DNA of 64,000 bases from Citrobacter sp. Cu233 (lineage in GTDB: Bacteria > Pseudomonadota > Gammaproteobacteria > Enterobacterales > Enterobacteriaceae): NCBI RefSeq assembly GCF_030332225.1, contig NZ_JAOWIF010000028.1:434001-498000 (forward strand), read 5' to 3'. The translations under genes were made by a program, and so were the position numbers. Under the pieces are notes generated by a model that had not been told where the DNA came from, did not search any database, and saw only the letters and a program-made list of their open reading frames with translations. Numbering within the stretch: the first letter of the stretch is position 1; every line of letters begins with the position of its first letter. Below are positions 8,774-19,639 of the stretch, piece after piece.

Positions 8774-11224
8774 CTACACGCGGATTTTAGCGATACGCCA
8801 GATATGGTCAGCATATTCCTGTACCGTTCTGTCCGACGAGAAATACCCCATATTAGCAATATTATGCATCGTCTTTGTCGTCCACTCGCGGGGATAACGA
8901 TATAACTCATCCACCGAATCCTGGCAGTCCACATAGCTGCGGTAATCCGCTAGTACCTGATAGTAGTCGCCAAAGTTGATTAACGAATCCAGTACATCTT
9001 TGTAGCGTCCGGGCTCTTGCGGGCTGAACATCCCCGTGCCAATTTGCGTCAGTACCTGATGTAACTCCGCATCGTTTTCAAAAATACAGCGCGGGTCATA
9101 GCCATCGCGACGCAGCGCATCAACCTCACTCGCCGTATTCCCAAAGATAAAGATGTTATCTTCCCCAACGTATTCACGCATTTCTATATTCGCGCCATCC
9201 AGCGTACCGATTGTTAGCGCCCCATTCAGCCCAAACTTCATGTTGCTGGTACCGGATGCTTCCGTCCCGGCCAGGGATATTTGTTCAGAAAGATCGGCTG
9301 CCGGAATGATCATTTGCGCCAGGCTGACGCTGTAATCCGGGATAAACACCACCTTCAGCTTGCCGCCGATTTGCGGATCGTTATTCACTAATCTCGCCAC
9401 ATCATTAATTAAGCGAATGATCTGTTTCGCCATGTGATAGGACGACGCCGCTTTTCCCGCAAAGATATTCACACGCGGAACCCAGCTGGCATCCGGTGCC
9501 GCTTTAATGCGGTTGTAGCGAGTAATGACATGGAGCACATTCAGTAACTGCCGCTTATATTCATGAATACGCTTCACCTGCACATCAAACAACGCACCAG
9601 AATCCACCACCACCCCATACTGTGTTGCAATATGGTGCGCCAGTCGCTGCTTGTTTGCTCGTTTCGCTCGATGTACCGCCTCATTCACCGACGGATAATC
9701 AATATACTGCTTCAACTCGCCCAACTGCATTAACTTAGTCCGCCAGCTATCACCGATATTCTCATCCAGCACTTTTGCCAGCGGAGGATTAGCCAACGCC
9801 AGCCAGCGGCGAGCCGTGACACCATTGGTCACATTGGTGAAACGCAGCGGAAAGATGCGTGCAAAATCAGCAAACAGCGATTCCGTCATCAATTTGGAAT
9901 GCAGTGCCGACACGCCGTTTACCTTATGACTGACCACGACTGCCAGCCAGGCCATGCGCACCACACGACCATGAGATTCATCAATGAGCGATACACGTTT
10001 CAACAGCTCACTGTCATCACGATATCGCTCCTGCAACGTTTTCAGAAAGCGATCGTTAATGTCGAAAATAATCTGCAAGTGACGCGGCAAAATTCGACTC
10101 AGCATCTCGACCGGCCATGTCTCCAGCGCCTCACTCATCAGCGTGTGATTGGTGTACGAAAAAATCTGACAGGTCACATCAAACGCGTTATCCCAACTGA
10201 ACTGGTGATAGTCAATCAGCAGGCGCATCAGTTCCGGAATTGCCAGGACCGGGTGAGTATCATTGAGGTGAATCGCAATTTTATCCGCCAGATTATCGTA
10301 AGTCCGGTGCAACTGGTAATGGCGACTCAGGATATCCTGAATCGTTGCCGAGGCCAGAAAATAAGCCTGTCGCAAGCGCAATTCACGTCCTGCATCGGTG
10401 GAGTCATCCGGATACAGGACCCGTGAAATCCGATCAAAGTGGTATTTATTTTCCACTTCGGTTGCAAAGTCATCATGTGGATTTAATTTCCCGACATTGA
10501 CCTCACTATTCACCTGTACATTCCACAGCCGCAGCGTATTCGTCATGTCGGTCGCATAGCCGGGAATAATCTGGTCATGTGCGACAGCCAGAATATCCTC
10601 GGTTTCAATCCAGCGGGCTTTATTCCCCTCCAGTTGCACGCGTCCGCCAAAACGCACTTTATAATGCGTATTATGACGTTTGAACTCCCATGGGTTCCCG
10701 TATTCCAGCCAGTAGTCCAGAGACTCTTTTTGAACACCATCAATGATATTTTGTTTAAACATACCGTAATTGTAACGAATACCGTAACCGCACCCAGGTA
10801 AGCCCAGAGTTGCCAGCGAATCAAGGAAACAGGCCGCCAGACGACCAAGGCCGCCATTTCCGAGCCCTGGGTCATTCTCTTCGTCGATCAGATCTTCCAG
10901 ATCCAGCCCCATGGCCTCGAGCGCGCTCCGGACTTCATCATATAAGCCCAAAGAGAGTAGTGCATTGGAGAGCGTGCGGCCGATGAGAAACTCCATTGAC
11001 AGATAATAAACCTGGCGGGCATCCTGAGAGAATTGTGCCCGATTAGAGCGGTGCCACCGCTCAACCATTCGATCGCGTACAGCATATAACGTCGCATTCA
11101 ACCACTCCCTTTTCGTGGCAATTGCGGGATCTTTACCGATAGTAAATAAAAGCTTATTCGCAATATCATCTCTCAGCTTATCAACATCAGAATCCGGGGC
11201 AACCGGAAGCGGTGAAATATACAT
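8774..11224 (-). CDS. Second glycogen/alpha-glucan phosphorylase (GlgP paralogue)
   Basis: An 816-residue GT35 phosphorylase that would release glucose 1-phosphate from glycogen or maltodextrin using phosphate and PLP. It is a full-length relative of E. coli GlgP (815 residues) rather than Mal[42 protein letters not shown] and the PLP-lysine motif [15 protein letters not shown] are intact. I placed the start at 11224 (MYISPL) because AAAGGT lies eight bases before it; the ATG at 11242 has no ribosome site. The canonical glgP sits with glgBXCA elsewhere in enterobacteria, so this is probably an extra copy; that is inference because the rest of the genome is unseen. A small HTH-like gene precedes it on the same strand. 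Confidence 0.93.
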   Translation of the reverse strand: MYISPLPVAPDSDVDKLRDDIANKLLFTIGKDPAIATKREWLNATLYAVRDRMVERWHRSNRAQFSQDARQVYYLSMEFLIGRTLSNALLSLGLYDEVRSALEAMGLDLEDLIDEENDPGLGNGGLGRLAACFLDSLATLGLPGCGYGIRYNYGMFKQNIIDGVQKESLDYWLEYGNPWEFKRHNTHYKVRFGGRVQLEGNKARWIETEDILAVAHDQIIPGYATDMTNTLRLWNVQVNSEVNVGKLNPHDDFATEVENKYHFDRISRVLYPDDSTDAGRELRLRQAYFLASATIQDILSRHYQLHRTYDNLADKIAIHLNDTHPVLAIPELMRLLIDYHQFSWDNAFDVTCQIFSYTNHTLMSEALETWPVEMLSRILPRHLQIIFDINDRFLKTLQERYRDDSELLKRVSLIDESHGRVVRMAWLAVVVSHKVNGVSALHSKLMTESLFADFARIFPLRFTNVTNGVTARRWLALANPPLAKVLDENIGDSWRTKLMQLGELKQYIDYPSVNEAVHRAKRANKQRLAHHIATQYGVVVDSGALFDVQVKRIHEYKRQLLNVLHVITRYNRIKAAPDASWVPRVNIFAGKAASSYHMAKQIIRLINDVARLVNNDPQIGGKLKVVFIPDYSVSLAQMIIPAADLSEQISLAGTEASGTSNMKFGLNGALTIGTLDGANIEMREYVGEDNIFIFGNTASEVDALRRDGYDPRCIFENDAELHQVLTQIGTGMFSPQEPGRYKDVLDSLINFGDYYQVLADYRSYVDCQDSVDELYRYPREWTTKTMHNIANMGYFSSDRTVQEYADHIWRIAKIRV

Positions 11225-11273
11225 ATGAACATTACCTTTCATAATATTGTAGGATACGTAACAGACAGGTGAA

Positions 11274-11474
11274 TTATTTAAAATTTGCTTTGCGAGCGTC
11301 AGCTTTATTTCGAATTACTTCATGACTGGCGAGGAAACTTAACTCTGACATTAATACCCGCCAACTCAGCCCCGTAGCCAGAGAGATATAATATAAACTC
11401 ACTCCGTTAGCATACAGTGTTTTAGCCATTTCAAGTTTCGACTTTAAAACAATATCTTTCAAAATAAACCTCAT
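11274..11474 (-). CDS. Small HTH-like protein upstream of the phosphorylase
   Basis: A 66-residue basic protein that I do not recognise. Residues about 14-42 ([26 protein letters not shown]) have the spacing of a resolvase-type or MerR-like helix-turn-helix: a helix, a GVS turn, then ISLATGLSW as a recognition helix. It ends 49 bases before the phosphorylase start on the same strand, so the two may be co-transcribed. The ribosome site is weak (GAGCG at some distance) and the region is AT-rich. It could be a small regulator of the block, or a non-coding frame by chance; the HTH pattern argues for the former. Confidence 0.5.
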   Translation of the reverse strand: MRFILKDIVLKSKLEMAKTLYANGVSLYYISLATGLSWRVLMSELSFLASHEVIRNKADARKANFK

Positions 11475-11642
11475 TAATAACGCTCGACGAGATAAAATTT
11501 ACGATAATAAGTTTATATAGCCAAGAAGTGGCACTTAAAGCCGGAATTAGACTCGCTAAACACCTTTCACTAACAGAAACACGTTATGAGTATTCTCTGC
11601 GTGTTATGCCGATCAGATATAGATGTAGTGTGAAGGCATCTG

Positions 11643-11648
11643 TATAAT
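11643..11648 (+). promoter_or_regulatory. Probable -10 element of rimO
   Basis: A perfect TATAAT preceded by TCTG, 33 bases before the rimO start. No good -35 hexamer is seen at the standard spacing. Confidence 0.4.
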
Positions 11649-11681
11649 CCCCCGATTACGAGCAATGTACAGTATAAGAAA

Positions 11682-12989
11682 ATGGCAAAAATTGGTTTTA
11701 TATCACTAGGTTGTCCGAAAAACCTCGTCGATTCTGAGCGCATCCTGACCGAACTTCGTACCGAAGGCTATGATGTTGTGCCAAGCTACGACGATGCGGA
11801 TATGGTTATCGTTAACACCTGCGGCTTTATTGACAGCGCAGTTCAGGAGTCACTGGAAGCCATTGGCGAAGCGCTGAACGAAAACGGCAAAGTGATCGTC
11901 ACTGGCTGTCTGGGCGCCAAAGTCGATCAGATCCGTGAAGTCCACCCGAAGGTACTGGAAATTACCGGACCGCACAGCTACGAACAGGTTCTGGAGCACG
12001 TGCATCACTACGTGCCGAAGCCAAAGCACAACCCGTTCCAGAGTCTGGTTCCTGAGCAAGGTGTCAAACTGACCCCGCGCCATTATGCCTATTTGAAGAT
12101 TTCTGAAGGCTGTAATCACCGCTGCACATTCTGCATTATTCCATCCATGCGTGGTGATCTGGTGAGCCGTCCGATTGGCGACGTTCTTAGCGAGGCTAAA
12201 CGTCTGGTCGATGCAGGCGTGAAAGAGATTCTGGTGATCTCCCAGGATACTTCTGCTTACGGTGTGGATGTGAAGCATCGTACCGGTTTCCATAACGGCG
12301 AGCCGGTTAAAACCAGCATGGTTGACCTGTGCGAACAGTTGTCAAAACTGGGCATCTGGACCCGTCTGCACTACGTCTATCCTTATCCGCACGTAGATGA
12401 TGTGATCCCGCTGATGGCGGAAGGGAAAATCCTGCCGTATCTGGATATCCCACTACAGCACGCCAGCCCGCGTATTCTGAAACTCATGAAACGCCCGGGT
12501 TCTGTGGACCGACAGCTGGCGCGTATTAAACAGTGGCGTGAAATCTGCCCTGAACTGACCCTGCGTTCAACGTTTATTGTTGGCTTCCCGGGCGAAACCG
12601 AAGAAGACTTCCAGATGCTGCTCGACTTCCTCAAAGAAGCACGTCTGGACCGCGTCGGCTGCTTTAAATACAGTCCGGTAGAAGGAGCAGGAGCCAACGA
12701 TCTGCCAGATCAAATCCCGGAAGAAGTAAAAGAAGAACGCTGGAACCGCTTTATGCAGCTGCAGCAGCAGATCTCTGCTGAACGTTTGCAGGAGAAAGTA
12801 GGCCGCGAGATTCTGGTCATCGTTGATGAAGTTGACGAAGAAGGCGCGATTGGTCGAAGTATGGCTGATGCTCCTGAAATCGACGGTGCGGTATATCTGA
12901 ATGGCGAAACCAACGTGAAGCCTGGCGATATCATCCGCGTGAAAGTCGAAAACGCAGATGAATACGACCTGTGGGGCACGCGCGTTTAA
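11682..12989 (+). CDS. rimO: Ribosomal protein S12 methylthiotransferase RimO
   Basis: A 435-residue radical SAM enzyme that methylthiolates Asp89 (E. coli numbering Asp88/89) of ribosomal protein S12. Domains in order: N-terminal UPF0004 domain with Cys residues (SLGCPKN, VNTCGF, VTGCLGA) binding the auxiliary 4Fe-4S cluster; radical SAM core with CNHRCTFC; C-terminal TRAM domain ending [11 protein letters not shown]. coli RimO starts six residues earlier (MSKVTPQPKIGF); here the frame has no upstream ATG and MAKIGF is the natural start. It is flanked by the accessory block on one side and a REP pair on the other. Confidence 0.96.
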   Translation: MAKIGFISLGCPKNLVDSERILTELRTEGYDVVPSYDDADMVIVNTCGFIDSAVQESLEAIGEALNENGKVIVTGCLGAKVDQIREVHPKVLEITGPHSYEQVLEHVHHYVPKPKHNPFQSLVPEQGVKLTPRHYAYLKISEGCNHRCTFCIIPSMRGDLVSRPIGDVLSEAKRLVDAGVKEILVISQDTSAYGVDVKHRTGFHNGEPVKTSMVDLCEQLSKLGIWTRLHYVYPYPHVDDVIPLMAEGKILPYLDIPLQHASPRILKLMKRPGSVDRQLARIKQWREICPELTLRSTFIVGFPGETEEDFQMLLDFLKEARLDRVGCFKYSPVEGAGANDLPDQIPEEVKEERWNRFMQLQQQISAERLQEKVGREILVIVDEVDEEGAIGRSMADAPEIDGAVYLNGETNVKPGDIIRVKVENADEYDLWGTRV

Positions 12990-13006
12990 ATAATCGTAAC
13001 CTCACC

Positions 13007-13083
13007 GTAGGCCGGATAAGGCATTTATGCCATCATCCAACAATGCCTGATAAGATGCTAACGCGTCTTATCAGGCCTACGCG
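13007..13083. repeat. REP pair (BIME) between rimO and gsiD
   Basis: Two inverted REP units: GTAGGCCGGATAAGG... (13007-13038) and GCCTGATAAG...CTTATCAGGCCTACG (13045-13083). The second matches the enterobacterial REP consensus closely. The element fills nearly the entire 94 bases between the convergent ends of rimO and gsiD, the place where K-12 has yliE and yliF. Confidence 0.85.
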
Positions 13084-13995
13084 TTATCCTTTGATCTTCG
13101 GATCCAGCGCGTCGCGCAACCCATCCCCCAGCAGGTTAAACGCCAGCACCGTCAGGAATATCGCCACCGCCGGGAAAATCGCCACGTGGGGCGCGATCAC
13201 CATATCAGCCCGCGCTTCATTGAGCATGGCTCCCCATTCCGGCGTCGGCGGCTGTGCCCCTAACCCCAGGAATGACAGACTTGCGGCAGAAATTATTGAC
13301 GTCCCGATACGCATGGTGAAAAAAACCACGATTGAAGAGACCGTACCCGGCAAAATATGGTTAAAGATAATGGTCGCGTCGCTGGCACCAATGCTGCGTG
13401 CTGACTCAATAAATGTTTGTTGCTTAAGAACCAACGTATTGCCACGAACCAGTCGCGCAAAAGCCGGAATAGAAAACACCGCAACCGCAATAATCACATT
13501 CGCAATCCCGCTTCCCAGCACCGCCACCACTGCTATTGCCAGCAAAATCCCTGGAAAGGCAAACAGTACGTCACAGATACGCATAATCAGCCGATCCCAC
13601 CAGCCTTCGTAATATCCGGCCAGCAGGCCCAGCACCGTGCCAATCGCCGCACCAATAAAGACAGCAAAGACCCCAGCCGCCAGCGAAATTTGTGCGCCAA
13701 CCAGTACGCGGCTAAAAATATCCCTGCCTAACGAATCCACGCCAAACCAGTGCAGCATCGACGGTCCGTCATTCAGCCGGTCGTAATCGAAGTAGTTTTC
13801 AGCATCAAACGGCGTCAGCCAACGGGCAAAGATGGCCACCAGGATCAGGGCCAGCACAAATAACCCCGCGATCATCGCAACATGTTGACGACGAAAACGA
13901 CGCCAGAACTCATGCCACGGCGTACGTATTTGCTCTGGCTTAACGAGGGGCATCGCATTTAAAATCGCCTGTCGGCGCCAGTTAAAAAATCGCAT
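13084..13995 (-). CDS. gsiD: Glutathione ABC transporter permease GsiD
   Basis: A 303-residue inner-membrane permease of the DppC/OppC type, the second permease of the glutathione importer GsiABCD. It has about six membrane segments, an N-terminal OppC_N segment and the EAA loop ([21 protein letters not shown]). It ends in ALDPKIKG as in E. coli. It is the last gene of the operon, starting two bases after the end of gsiC, which implies translational coupling. Confidence 0.95.
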   Translation of the reverse strand: MRFFNWRRQAILNAMPLVKPEQIRTPWHEFWRRFRRQHVAMIAGLFVLALILVAIFARWLTPFDAENYFDYDRLNDGPSMLHWFGVDSLGRDIFSRVLVGAQISLAAGVFAVFIGAAIGTVLGLLAGYYEGWWDRLIMRICDVLFAFPGILLAIAVVAVLGSGIANVIIAVAVFSIPAFARLVRGNTLVLKQQTFIESARSIGASDATIIFNHILPGTVSSIVVFFTMRIGTSIISAASLSFLGLGAQPPTPEWGAMLNEARADMVIAPHVAIFPAVAIFLTVLAFNLLGDGLRDALDPKIKG

Positions 13996-13997
13996 CC

Positions 13998-14918
13998 TTA
14001 CTTGTACCTGATAGCCGGATTAATGGCGGCATAGAGCACATCCACCACTAAGTTGATAAGAATAAACTCCAGGGAAAACAACAGCACTTCGGCCTGGATC
14101 ACCGGATAGTCACGCATTTCAACTGAGTCGACTAACAATCGCCCAAGTCCAGGCCAGTTGAATACCTTCTCAACCACAATCGAGCCACCCAGCAAAAAGC
14201 CAAACTGCAGCCCCATCATCGTGACGACCGGGATCATCGCGTTACGCAGACCATGTTTTAGCACTACCCAGGTTTCGCTCACCCCCTTCGCCCGCGCGGT
14301 GCGCATATAGTCCTCGCTAAGCACATCGACAAACGAGGCGCGGGTAAAACGGGCGAGTACCGCCGCCACTGCCGCCCCTAGCGTGATTGAAGGAAGAATG
14401 TAGTGCAACCAGCTATCCGCGCCTACGGTCGGTAGCCAACCCAACTCCACGGAAAAGACCTGCATTAACAGCATACCAAGCGCAAAGGCCGGGAAAGAGA
14501 TCCCGGTGACCGCAAGCGTCATACTCAACCTGTCAGGCCAGCGGTTGCGCCAAACGGCGGCAATGATCCCCGCCGTCATACCAAACAAAACCGCCCACGC
14601 CATGCTGGCGATCGTCAGCCACAACGACGGCATAAAACGGCTGGCAATCTCATCGGCAACCGGACGGCGAGAAACCATCGAGGTACCGAAATCGCCTTGT
14701 AATACGTTGGTCATGTAATGCCAGAACTGAACGTGCAGCGGCTGATCCAGGCCCAACTGCCGACGTACCAACTCAATCACCTCTGCATCGGCCTCCGGCC
14801 CGGCAATAAGCCGCGCCGGATCGCCGGGTAGCAAGTGAACAAACAAAAACACCAGCACCGCCACAATTAACAGCGTCGGAATCAACCCCAGCAGGCGCTT
14901 GAAAACATAGTTGAGCAT
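13998..14918 (-). CDS. gsiC: Glutathione ABC transporter permease GsiC
   Basis: A 306-residue inner-membrane permease of the DppB/OppB type. It begins [16 protein letters not shown], has about six membrane segments and carries the EAA loop ([25 protein letters not shown]). The start at 14918 follows AAGGGAGTCTG and gives the E. coli length; the longer frame to 14945 is unsupported. It pairs with GsiD to form the translocation pore for glutathione and possibly other oligopeptides. Confidence 0.95.
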   Translation of the reverse strand: MLNYVFKRLLGLIPTLLIVAVLVFLFVHLLPGDPARLIAGPEADAEVIELVRRQLGLDQPLHVQFWHYMTNVLQGDFGTSMVSRRPVADEIASRFMPSLWLTIASMAWAVLFGMTAGIIAAVWRNRWPDRLSMTLAVTGISFPAFALGMLLMQVFSVELGWLPTVGADSWLHYILPSITLGAAVAAVLARFTRASFVDVLSEDYMRTARAKGVSETWVVLKHGLRNAMIPVVTMMGLQFGFLLGGSIVVEKVFNWPGLGRLLVDSVEMRDYPVIQAEVLLFSLEFILINLVVDVLYAAINPAIRYK

Positions 14919-14964
14919 CAGACTCCCTTCGCCGGCCCCATCCACGCAGGGCCGAATGAATAGC

Positions 14965-16503
14965 TTATTTCAAATCCGCGTCATCAAAACTAAACCCGGT
15001 GTCAGGCATGATCCAGAATCCGGTCAAATTCGTACTGTGCGCCGAGATCAGTTTCTCCACCACCAGCGGGATCCACGGCGACTCTTTCCAGATAATATCC
15101 TGCGCGTCTTTGTACAACTGCGCTTTTTGCGCCGGATCGTTAGTCTGCAATGCCGCCGTTAAATCCTTGTCCACCTGCTTGTTACTGTAGAACGCGGTAT
15201 TAAACAAGGTTGGCGGCCAGTTCTGTGACGCAAACAGCGGCGACAACGCCCAGTCCGCTTCGCCCGTAGACGCCGACCAGCCGGTGTAGAACATCCGTAC
15301 CCCGCTTTCTTTCTGCGCCTTGCCCTCGACTTCTGCGGCCCGCTGCCCGGCATCCATCGCCGTGACCTGAGCCTTCACGCCCACCTGCGCCAGCTGCTGC
15401 TGGGTAAATTGCAGCACTTTCTGCGCGGTGCTGTGGTTATGAGATGACCACAGCGTGGTGGTAAAGCCGTTGGGATAACCCGCTTCTTTCAGTAATTCGC
15501 GCGCTTTTGCCGGATCGTAAGGCCACGGCGTGTAGCTTTGCGCATAGGCTATCGATGGCGGAAGAACGCCAGTTGCCGGCGTGGCATAACCCGCAAACGC
15601 CACTTTAACCAACGCCTGACGGTTGATGGCATAATTCAACGCCTCGCGCACCTTCGGATTATCGAACGGTTTTTGCGTGACGTTCATGCTGATATAACGC
15701 TGCATAATAGACGGGCTGGCGACCAGTTCCAGGTTTTTATTCTTCGCCAGTAACGCTGCCTGCTCGTACGGAATTGGGAAAGCAAACTGCGCTTCCCCGG
15801 TTTGCAGCATTGCCGCACGCGTATTATTGTCCGTTACCGGACGCCAGGTAATCGTATCAAGCTTTGGCAATCCTTGCTGCCAGTAGCCCGCGAACTTCTT
15901 AACTTTGACAAAGTCGGTCTGATTCCAGGTTTCAAGCTGGTACGGCCCCGTCCCTACCGGATGGAAACCGATCTCTTTCCCGTATTTCTCCAGCGCGGCC
16001 GGAGATATCATCGCCGTCGCCGGATGCGCCAGAATATTGATAAAGGCAGAGAATGGCTGCTTCAGTGTAATTTTCACCGTAGTGGGATCAACAACCTCGG
16101 TTTTATCGATATTCTTATACAGGTTATAGCGTTTAAGGTGATTTTCCGGATTGCTGGCGCGATCAAGGTTGGCTTTTACCGCAGCCGCATTGAAGTCAGT
16201 CCCATCCTGAAACTTCACACCCTGTCGCAGTTTTACGGTGTAAGTCAGACCATCATCAGAAACGGAATAGCTTTCCGCCAACACATTTTTCAGCTTCATC
16301 CCTTTATCAAGGCCGAACAGTCCCTGGTAAAACGACTTGGCTACCGCCTGCGACAACGTATCGTTGGCATCATAAGGGTCGAGCGTGGTGAAATTAGACC
16401 CTACCGCAACGACCACATCTTTGGCAGCCCAGGACGGGGATGCAGCCAGCGCAGAGGCAACCCCCAGAGCAACCAGCCATTTACGAGCAACAATTTTTGT
16501 CAT
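14965..16503 (-). CDS. gsiB: Periplasmic glutathione-binding protein GsiB
   Basis: A 512-residue SBP_bac_5 (DppA/OppA-type) binding protein. Residues 1-26 are a signal peptide ([11 protein letters not shown]). Family segments such as [19 protein letters not shown] and the C-terminal [21 protein letters not shown] match E. coli GsiB. It captures glutathione in the periplasm and delivers it to GsiCD. The ribosome site TTAAGGAGAATAAC lies just upstream; it is the third gene of iaaA-gsiABCD. Confidence 0.95.
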   Translation of the reverse strand: MTKIVARKWLVALGVASALAASPSWAAKDVVVAVGSNFTTLDPYDANDTLSQAVAKSFYQGLFGLDKGMKLKNVLAESYSVSDDGLTYTVKLRQGVKFQDGTDFNAAAVKANLDRASNPENHLKRYNLYKNIDKTEVVDPTTVKITLKQPFSAFINILAHPATAMISPAALEKYGKEIGFHPVGTGPYQLETWNQTDFVKVKKFAGYWQQGLPKLDTITWRPVTDNNTRAAMLQTGEAQFAFPIPYEQAALLAKNKNLELVASPSIMQRYISMNVTQKPFDNPKVREALNYAINRQALVKVAFAGYATPATGVLPPSIAYAQSYTPWPYDPAKARELLKEAGYPNGFTTTLWSSHNHSTAQKVLQFTQQQLAQVGVKAQVTAMDAGQRAAEVEGKAQKESGVRMFYTGWSASTGEADWALSPLFASQNWPPTLFNTAFYSNKQVDKDLTAALQTNDPAQKAQLYKDAQDIIWKESPWIPLVVEKLISAHSTNLTGFWIMPDTGFSFDDADLK

Positions 16504-16530
16504 GTTATTCTCCTTAACCCTGCCTGTCTG

Positions 16531-18402
16531 TCATAAACGCGAAAGCGCATTTTCCGCTGGCGCACGCGCAACATAATGCCCCGGTCCTACTAACTGTAGT
16601 GAAACCGGGGGGATCTCTTCACCGCGTTTGCGGATATTACTGGGGATATCATCCGACAGCAGTACGCGCTGTGGTCTTTGATGCGATGGATCGGCAACCG
16701 GGACTGCCGCCATAAGTTTTCGCGTGTAGGGATGCTGTGGATTTTCAAACACCGCCCGTCGGGTGCCGATCTCAACAATCTGCCCCAGGTACATCACCGC
16801 CACGCGGTGACTAATGCGCTCCACCACCGCCATATCGTGGGAAATAAACAGGTACGCAATTCCCATTTCCCGCTGTAGATCGAGCAACAGGTTAATAATT
16901 TGCCCACGAATTGAGACATCCAGTGCCGAGACGGACTCATCGGCAATGATCACTTTTGGATTGAGCGCCAACGCCCGGGCTATACAGATACGTTGCCGCT
17001 GACCGCCGGAAAATTCGTGCGGATAGCGCCAGGCATGCTCAGGTAGCAACCCGACACGCTCCAGCAACCACGCGACCCGTTTTGTCGCCGCATCGCCTTG
17101 TAACAAACCGTGCACCCGCAATGGCTCTAAGATGGAATATCCCACCGTCTGGCGCGGATCGAGCGACGCATAAGGGTCCTGGAAGATAAACTGGATATCC
17201 CGACGCAGCGGCTGCAACTTGCTGGCGGCCAGGGTATCAATGCGTTGTCCATTGAAGAAAATCTCCCCACGTTGGGACTCCACCAGACGCAACAATGCCC
17301 GTCCGGTCGTTGATTTACCGCAACCCGATTCGCCAACCAGTGAAAGCGTTTCGCCGGGCCAGAGATCAAAACTGACGTTTTCCACCGCATGCACCTCGCG
17401 GGTCACGCGATTAAGGATGCCGCTACGCAGGGGAAAACGTGTCACCAGGTTGCGAACCTGCAGAATCGGGTCTCCCTCAACCACCGTATCCTGCTCGGTT
17501 TGAGGTTCAACATGATGAGGATCGTGCAGAGAAATAAGCGGGAAGCGTCGAGGAAGGTCATGCCCGCGCATCTCACCAAGTTGCGGCACAGCCGCCAACA
17601 ACGCTTGCGTGTAAGGATGCTGAGGAGCATGAAAAATTTGTTCAACGCTGCCCGTTTCGACCGCTTCGCCCTGGTACATTACCAGCACACGGTCAGCGAT
17701 ATCTGCCACCACCCCCATATCGTGGGTGATAAAAATGACACCCATCGACATCTCTTGCTGCAGCACTTTTATCAGTTGCAGGATCTGCGCCTGAATAGTG
17801 ACGTCCAGCGCCGTTGTCGGCTCATCAGCAATCAACACCGCCGGTCGGCATGATAGCGCCATGGCAATCATCACTCGCTGGCGCATTCCGCCGGAAAGCT
17901 GGTGTGGATAGCGCGATAAGATGGCCTTCGATTCGGGGATCCGAACCTGGTCAAGCATGCGCTTGGCTTCCACCATTGCCTCTTCGCGACTGGCCCCCTG
18001 GTGTAGACGGATGGACTCAGCGATCTGCTCACCGACGGTAAACACAGGGTTGAGCGACGTCATCGGCTCCTGAAAAATCATCGCGATATCCGCGCCGCGC
18101 ACATGGCGCATCTGCGCTGCGCTCTGCTCACCGAGTTCAATCACCTGCCGATTGCGCCGCCGTAGCAGCATCGCATCACAGCTTACCTCGCCGCCCGCCT
18201 GTTCAATCAGACGCATCAGCGACAAGGCCGTTACCGATTTTCCGGAACCGGATTCGCCAACAATCGCCAGCGTTTCTCCACGTTTCAGGCGAAACGACAG
18301 ATTTCGTACGGCGCTGATACGCTGCTGCTCTTGTTCGAAGGCGATATTCAGGTTGCTGACGGCCAGTACGTCACTGACATCAAGCTCATCACTGTGTGGC
18401 AA
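16531..18402 (-). CDS. gsiA: Glutathione importer ATPase GsiA (fused double ABC)
   Basis: A 623-residue fusion of two ABC ATPase domains, energising the glutathione importer. The first Walker A is GESGSGKS, the second GESGCGKST; both have [12 protein letters not shown] signatures and oligopeptide-transporter C-terminal extensions ([29 protein letters not shown]). I infer a TTG start at 18402: it follows AGGAGAGAGTG, gives exactly the E. coli length and aligns PHSDELD. The frame stays open to 18522 inside iaaA, but those residues are antisense-like read-through of iaaA and match nothing expected. It overlaps the end of iaaA by 14 bases. Confidence 0.93.
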   Translation of the reverse strand: MPHSDELDVSDVLAVSNLNIAFEQEQQRISAVRNLSFRLKRGETLAIVGESGSGKSVTALSLMRLIEQAGGEVSCDAMLLRRRNRQVIELGEQSAAQMRHVRGADIAMIFQEPMTSLNPVFTVGEQIAESIRLHQGASREEAMVEAKRMLDQVRIPESKAILSRYPHQLSGGMRQRVMIAMALSCRPAVLIADEPTTALDVTIQAQILQLIKVLQQEMSMGVIFITHDMGVVADIADRVLVMYQGEAVETGSVEQIFHAPQHPYTQALLAAVPQLGEMRGHDLPRRFPLISLHDPHHVEPQTEQDTVVEGDPILQVRNLVTRFPLRSGILNRVTREVHAVENVSFDLWPGETLSLVGESGCGKSTTGRALLRLVESQRGEIFFNGQRIDTLAASKLQPLRRDIQFIFQDPYASLDPRQTVGYSILEPLRVHGLLQGDAATKRVAWLLERVGLLPEHAWRYPHEFSGGQRQRICIARALALNPKVIIADESVSALDVSIRGQIINLLLDLQREMGIAYLFISHDMAVVERISHRVAVMYLGQIVEIGTRRAVFENPQHPYTRKLMAAVPVADPSHQRPQRVLLSDDIPSNIRKRGEEIPPVSLQLVGPGHYVARAPAENALSRL

Positions 18403-19354
18403 CACTCTCTCCTTTTTCCCGATAAATTCCGGTGGTTGGCGTATCGCCAGCGTATCCCCATGCGCGGTACATACCTTCACTGTTAAACGGCAAAGCCACA
18501 TTCCCTTCATGATCGATAGCAATTAATCCGCCGCTGCCGCCCAGCGCCGGCAACTTTTCCATCACCACGCGCTCGCACGCCTCTGACAGACTCAGGCCGC
18601 CATAATCCATCAGCGCCGCAATGTCATAGGCCGCCAGCGCGCGAATGAATACTTCTCCGGTTCCCGTACATGAAACCGCAACGTTGGCATTGTTGGCATA
18701 GCAACCCGCGCCAACCAAAGGACTGTCGCCCACCCGCCCTGGTAATTTGTTGGTCATTCCGCCGGTCGACGTCGCCGCAGCCAGATTGCCGAAAACATCC
18801 AGCGCCACCGCGCCAACGGTGCCCATTTTGTTGTTTTCGTCCAGCGGTGTGCCGCTATGATCAAGTACCGTTTTACCCTCAGCACGCGCCACCAGCAGTT
18901 GCGCATAGCGTTCAGGGGTAGAGAAAACATCAGCAGAAACCCGTTCCATGCCCTGTGCAATCGCAAAATTTTCCGCCCCTTCGCCAATCATCATGACGTG
19001 AGGGCTGCGTTCCATCACCAGACGAGCCGCGAGGATCGGGTTACGCAGATGACTGACTCCGGCAACAGCACCGGCTTGCAGGGTATTACCATCCATGACG
19101 CAGGCATCCAGTTCATGGGTTTCATCACGGGTATACACAGCGCCAATTCCGGCGTTAAACAAGGGGCACTCTTCCAGTAGGCGTACAGCCTCAGTGACAA
19201 CATCCAGCGCGCTACGGCCCGCTTCCAGCATACGTTGACCGGTTTCAACGATATCTGACAGCGCCTGTATATAACGCAACTCCTGCTCCTGGCTTAGCTC
19301 TGCGCGGGTTATTGCCCCAGCGCCGCCGTGAATTGCAATGACTGCTTTGCCCAT
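18389..19354 (-). CDS. iaaA: Isoaspartyl peptidase / L-asparaginase IaaA
   Basis: A 321-residue Ntn-hydrolase (plant-type asparaginase family) that removes isoaspartyl residues from dipeptides and has asparaginase activity. The precursor is expected to self-cleave before Thr179 in [13 protein letters not shown], giving alpha and beta subunits; the substrate-binding [11 protein letters not shown] and TGTGE segments are present. The start at 19354 ([14 protein letters not shown]) follows GGA at eight bases; an ATG nine bases earlier is an alternative. It is the first gene of the iaaA-gsiABCD operon, consistent with joint use of imported glutathione and related peptides. Confidence 0.94.
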   Translation of the reverse strand: MGKAVIAIHGGAGAITRAELSQEQELRYIQALSDIVETGQRMLEAGRSALDVVTEAVRLLEECPLFNAGIGAVYTRDETHELDACVMDGNTLQAGAVAGVSHLRNPILAARLVMERSPHVMMIGEGAENFAIAQGMERVSADVFSTPERYAQLLVARAEGKTVLDHSGTPLDENNKMGTVGAVALDVFGNLAAATSTGGMTNKLPGRVGDSPLVGAGCYANNANVAVSCTGTGEVFIRALAAYDIAALMDYGGLSLSEACERVVMEKLPALGGSGGLIAIDHEGNVALPFNSEGMYRAWGYAGDTPTTGIYREKGESVATQ

Positions 19355-19639
19355 TTTTTTCATCCATTAAGGTGGCAGGTAACGGGGTTATAAATATCAG
19401 AATTTCGGTGAGTTATTGATTCGATTTTTGAATATAGAAAGATGCAGACGTCATGTAAAGGTAAAGGCCCCTTCTGCAGAGCCAATCCCATTAACCTCAG
19501 GATAGCGGTGAAATATGCTGCGTTACTCTCTGGTATAAAACCTTCAGCAGATCGGATTCTAAGCCTGAGGTGGCATACTGTCCGCGTCCATTTTCTGACA
19601 TAATAACCGGATTCGATTTTGCCCCGCAGGAGTCTTCAC

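Noticed and set aside
11225-11242. Start of the phosphorylase at the ATG at 11242
   Set aside because: No ribosome site precedes it, and AAAGGT lies within those codons at ideal distance from the next ATG at 11224.
7584-11681. Phosphorylase block considered as a prophage or integrative element
   Set aside because: No integrase, transposase, tRNA border or flanking direct repeats are visible; only composition and gene content suggest transfer.
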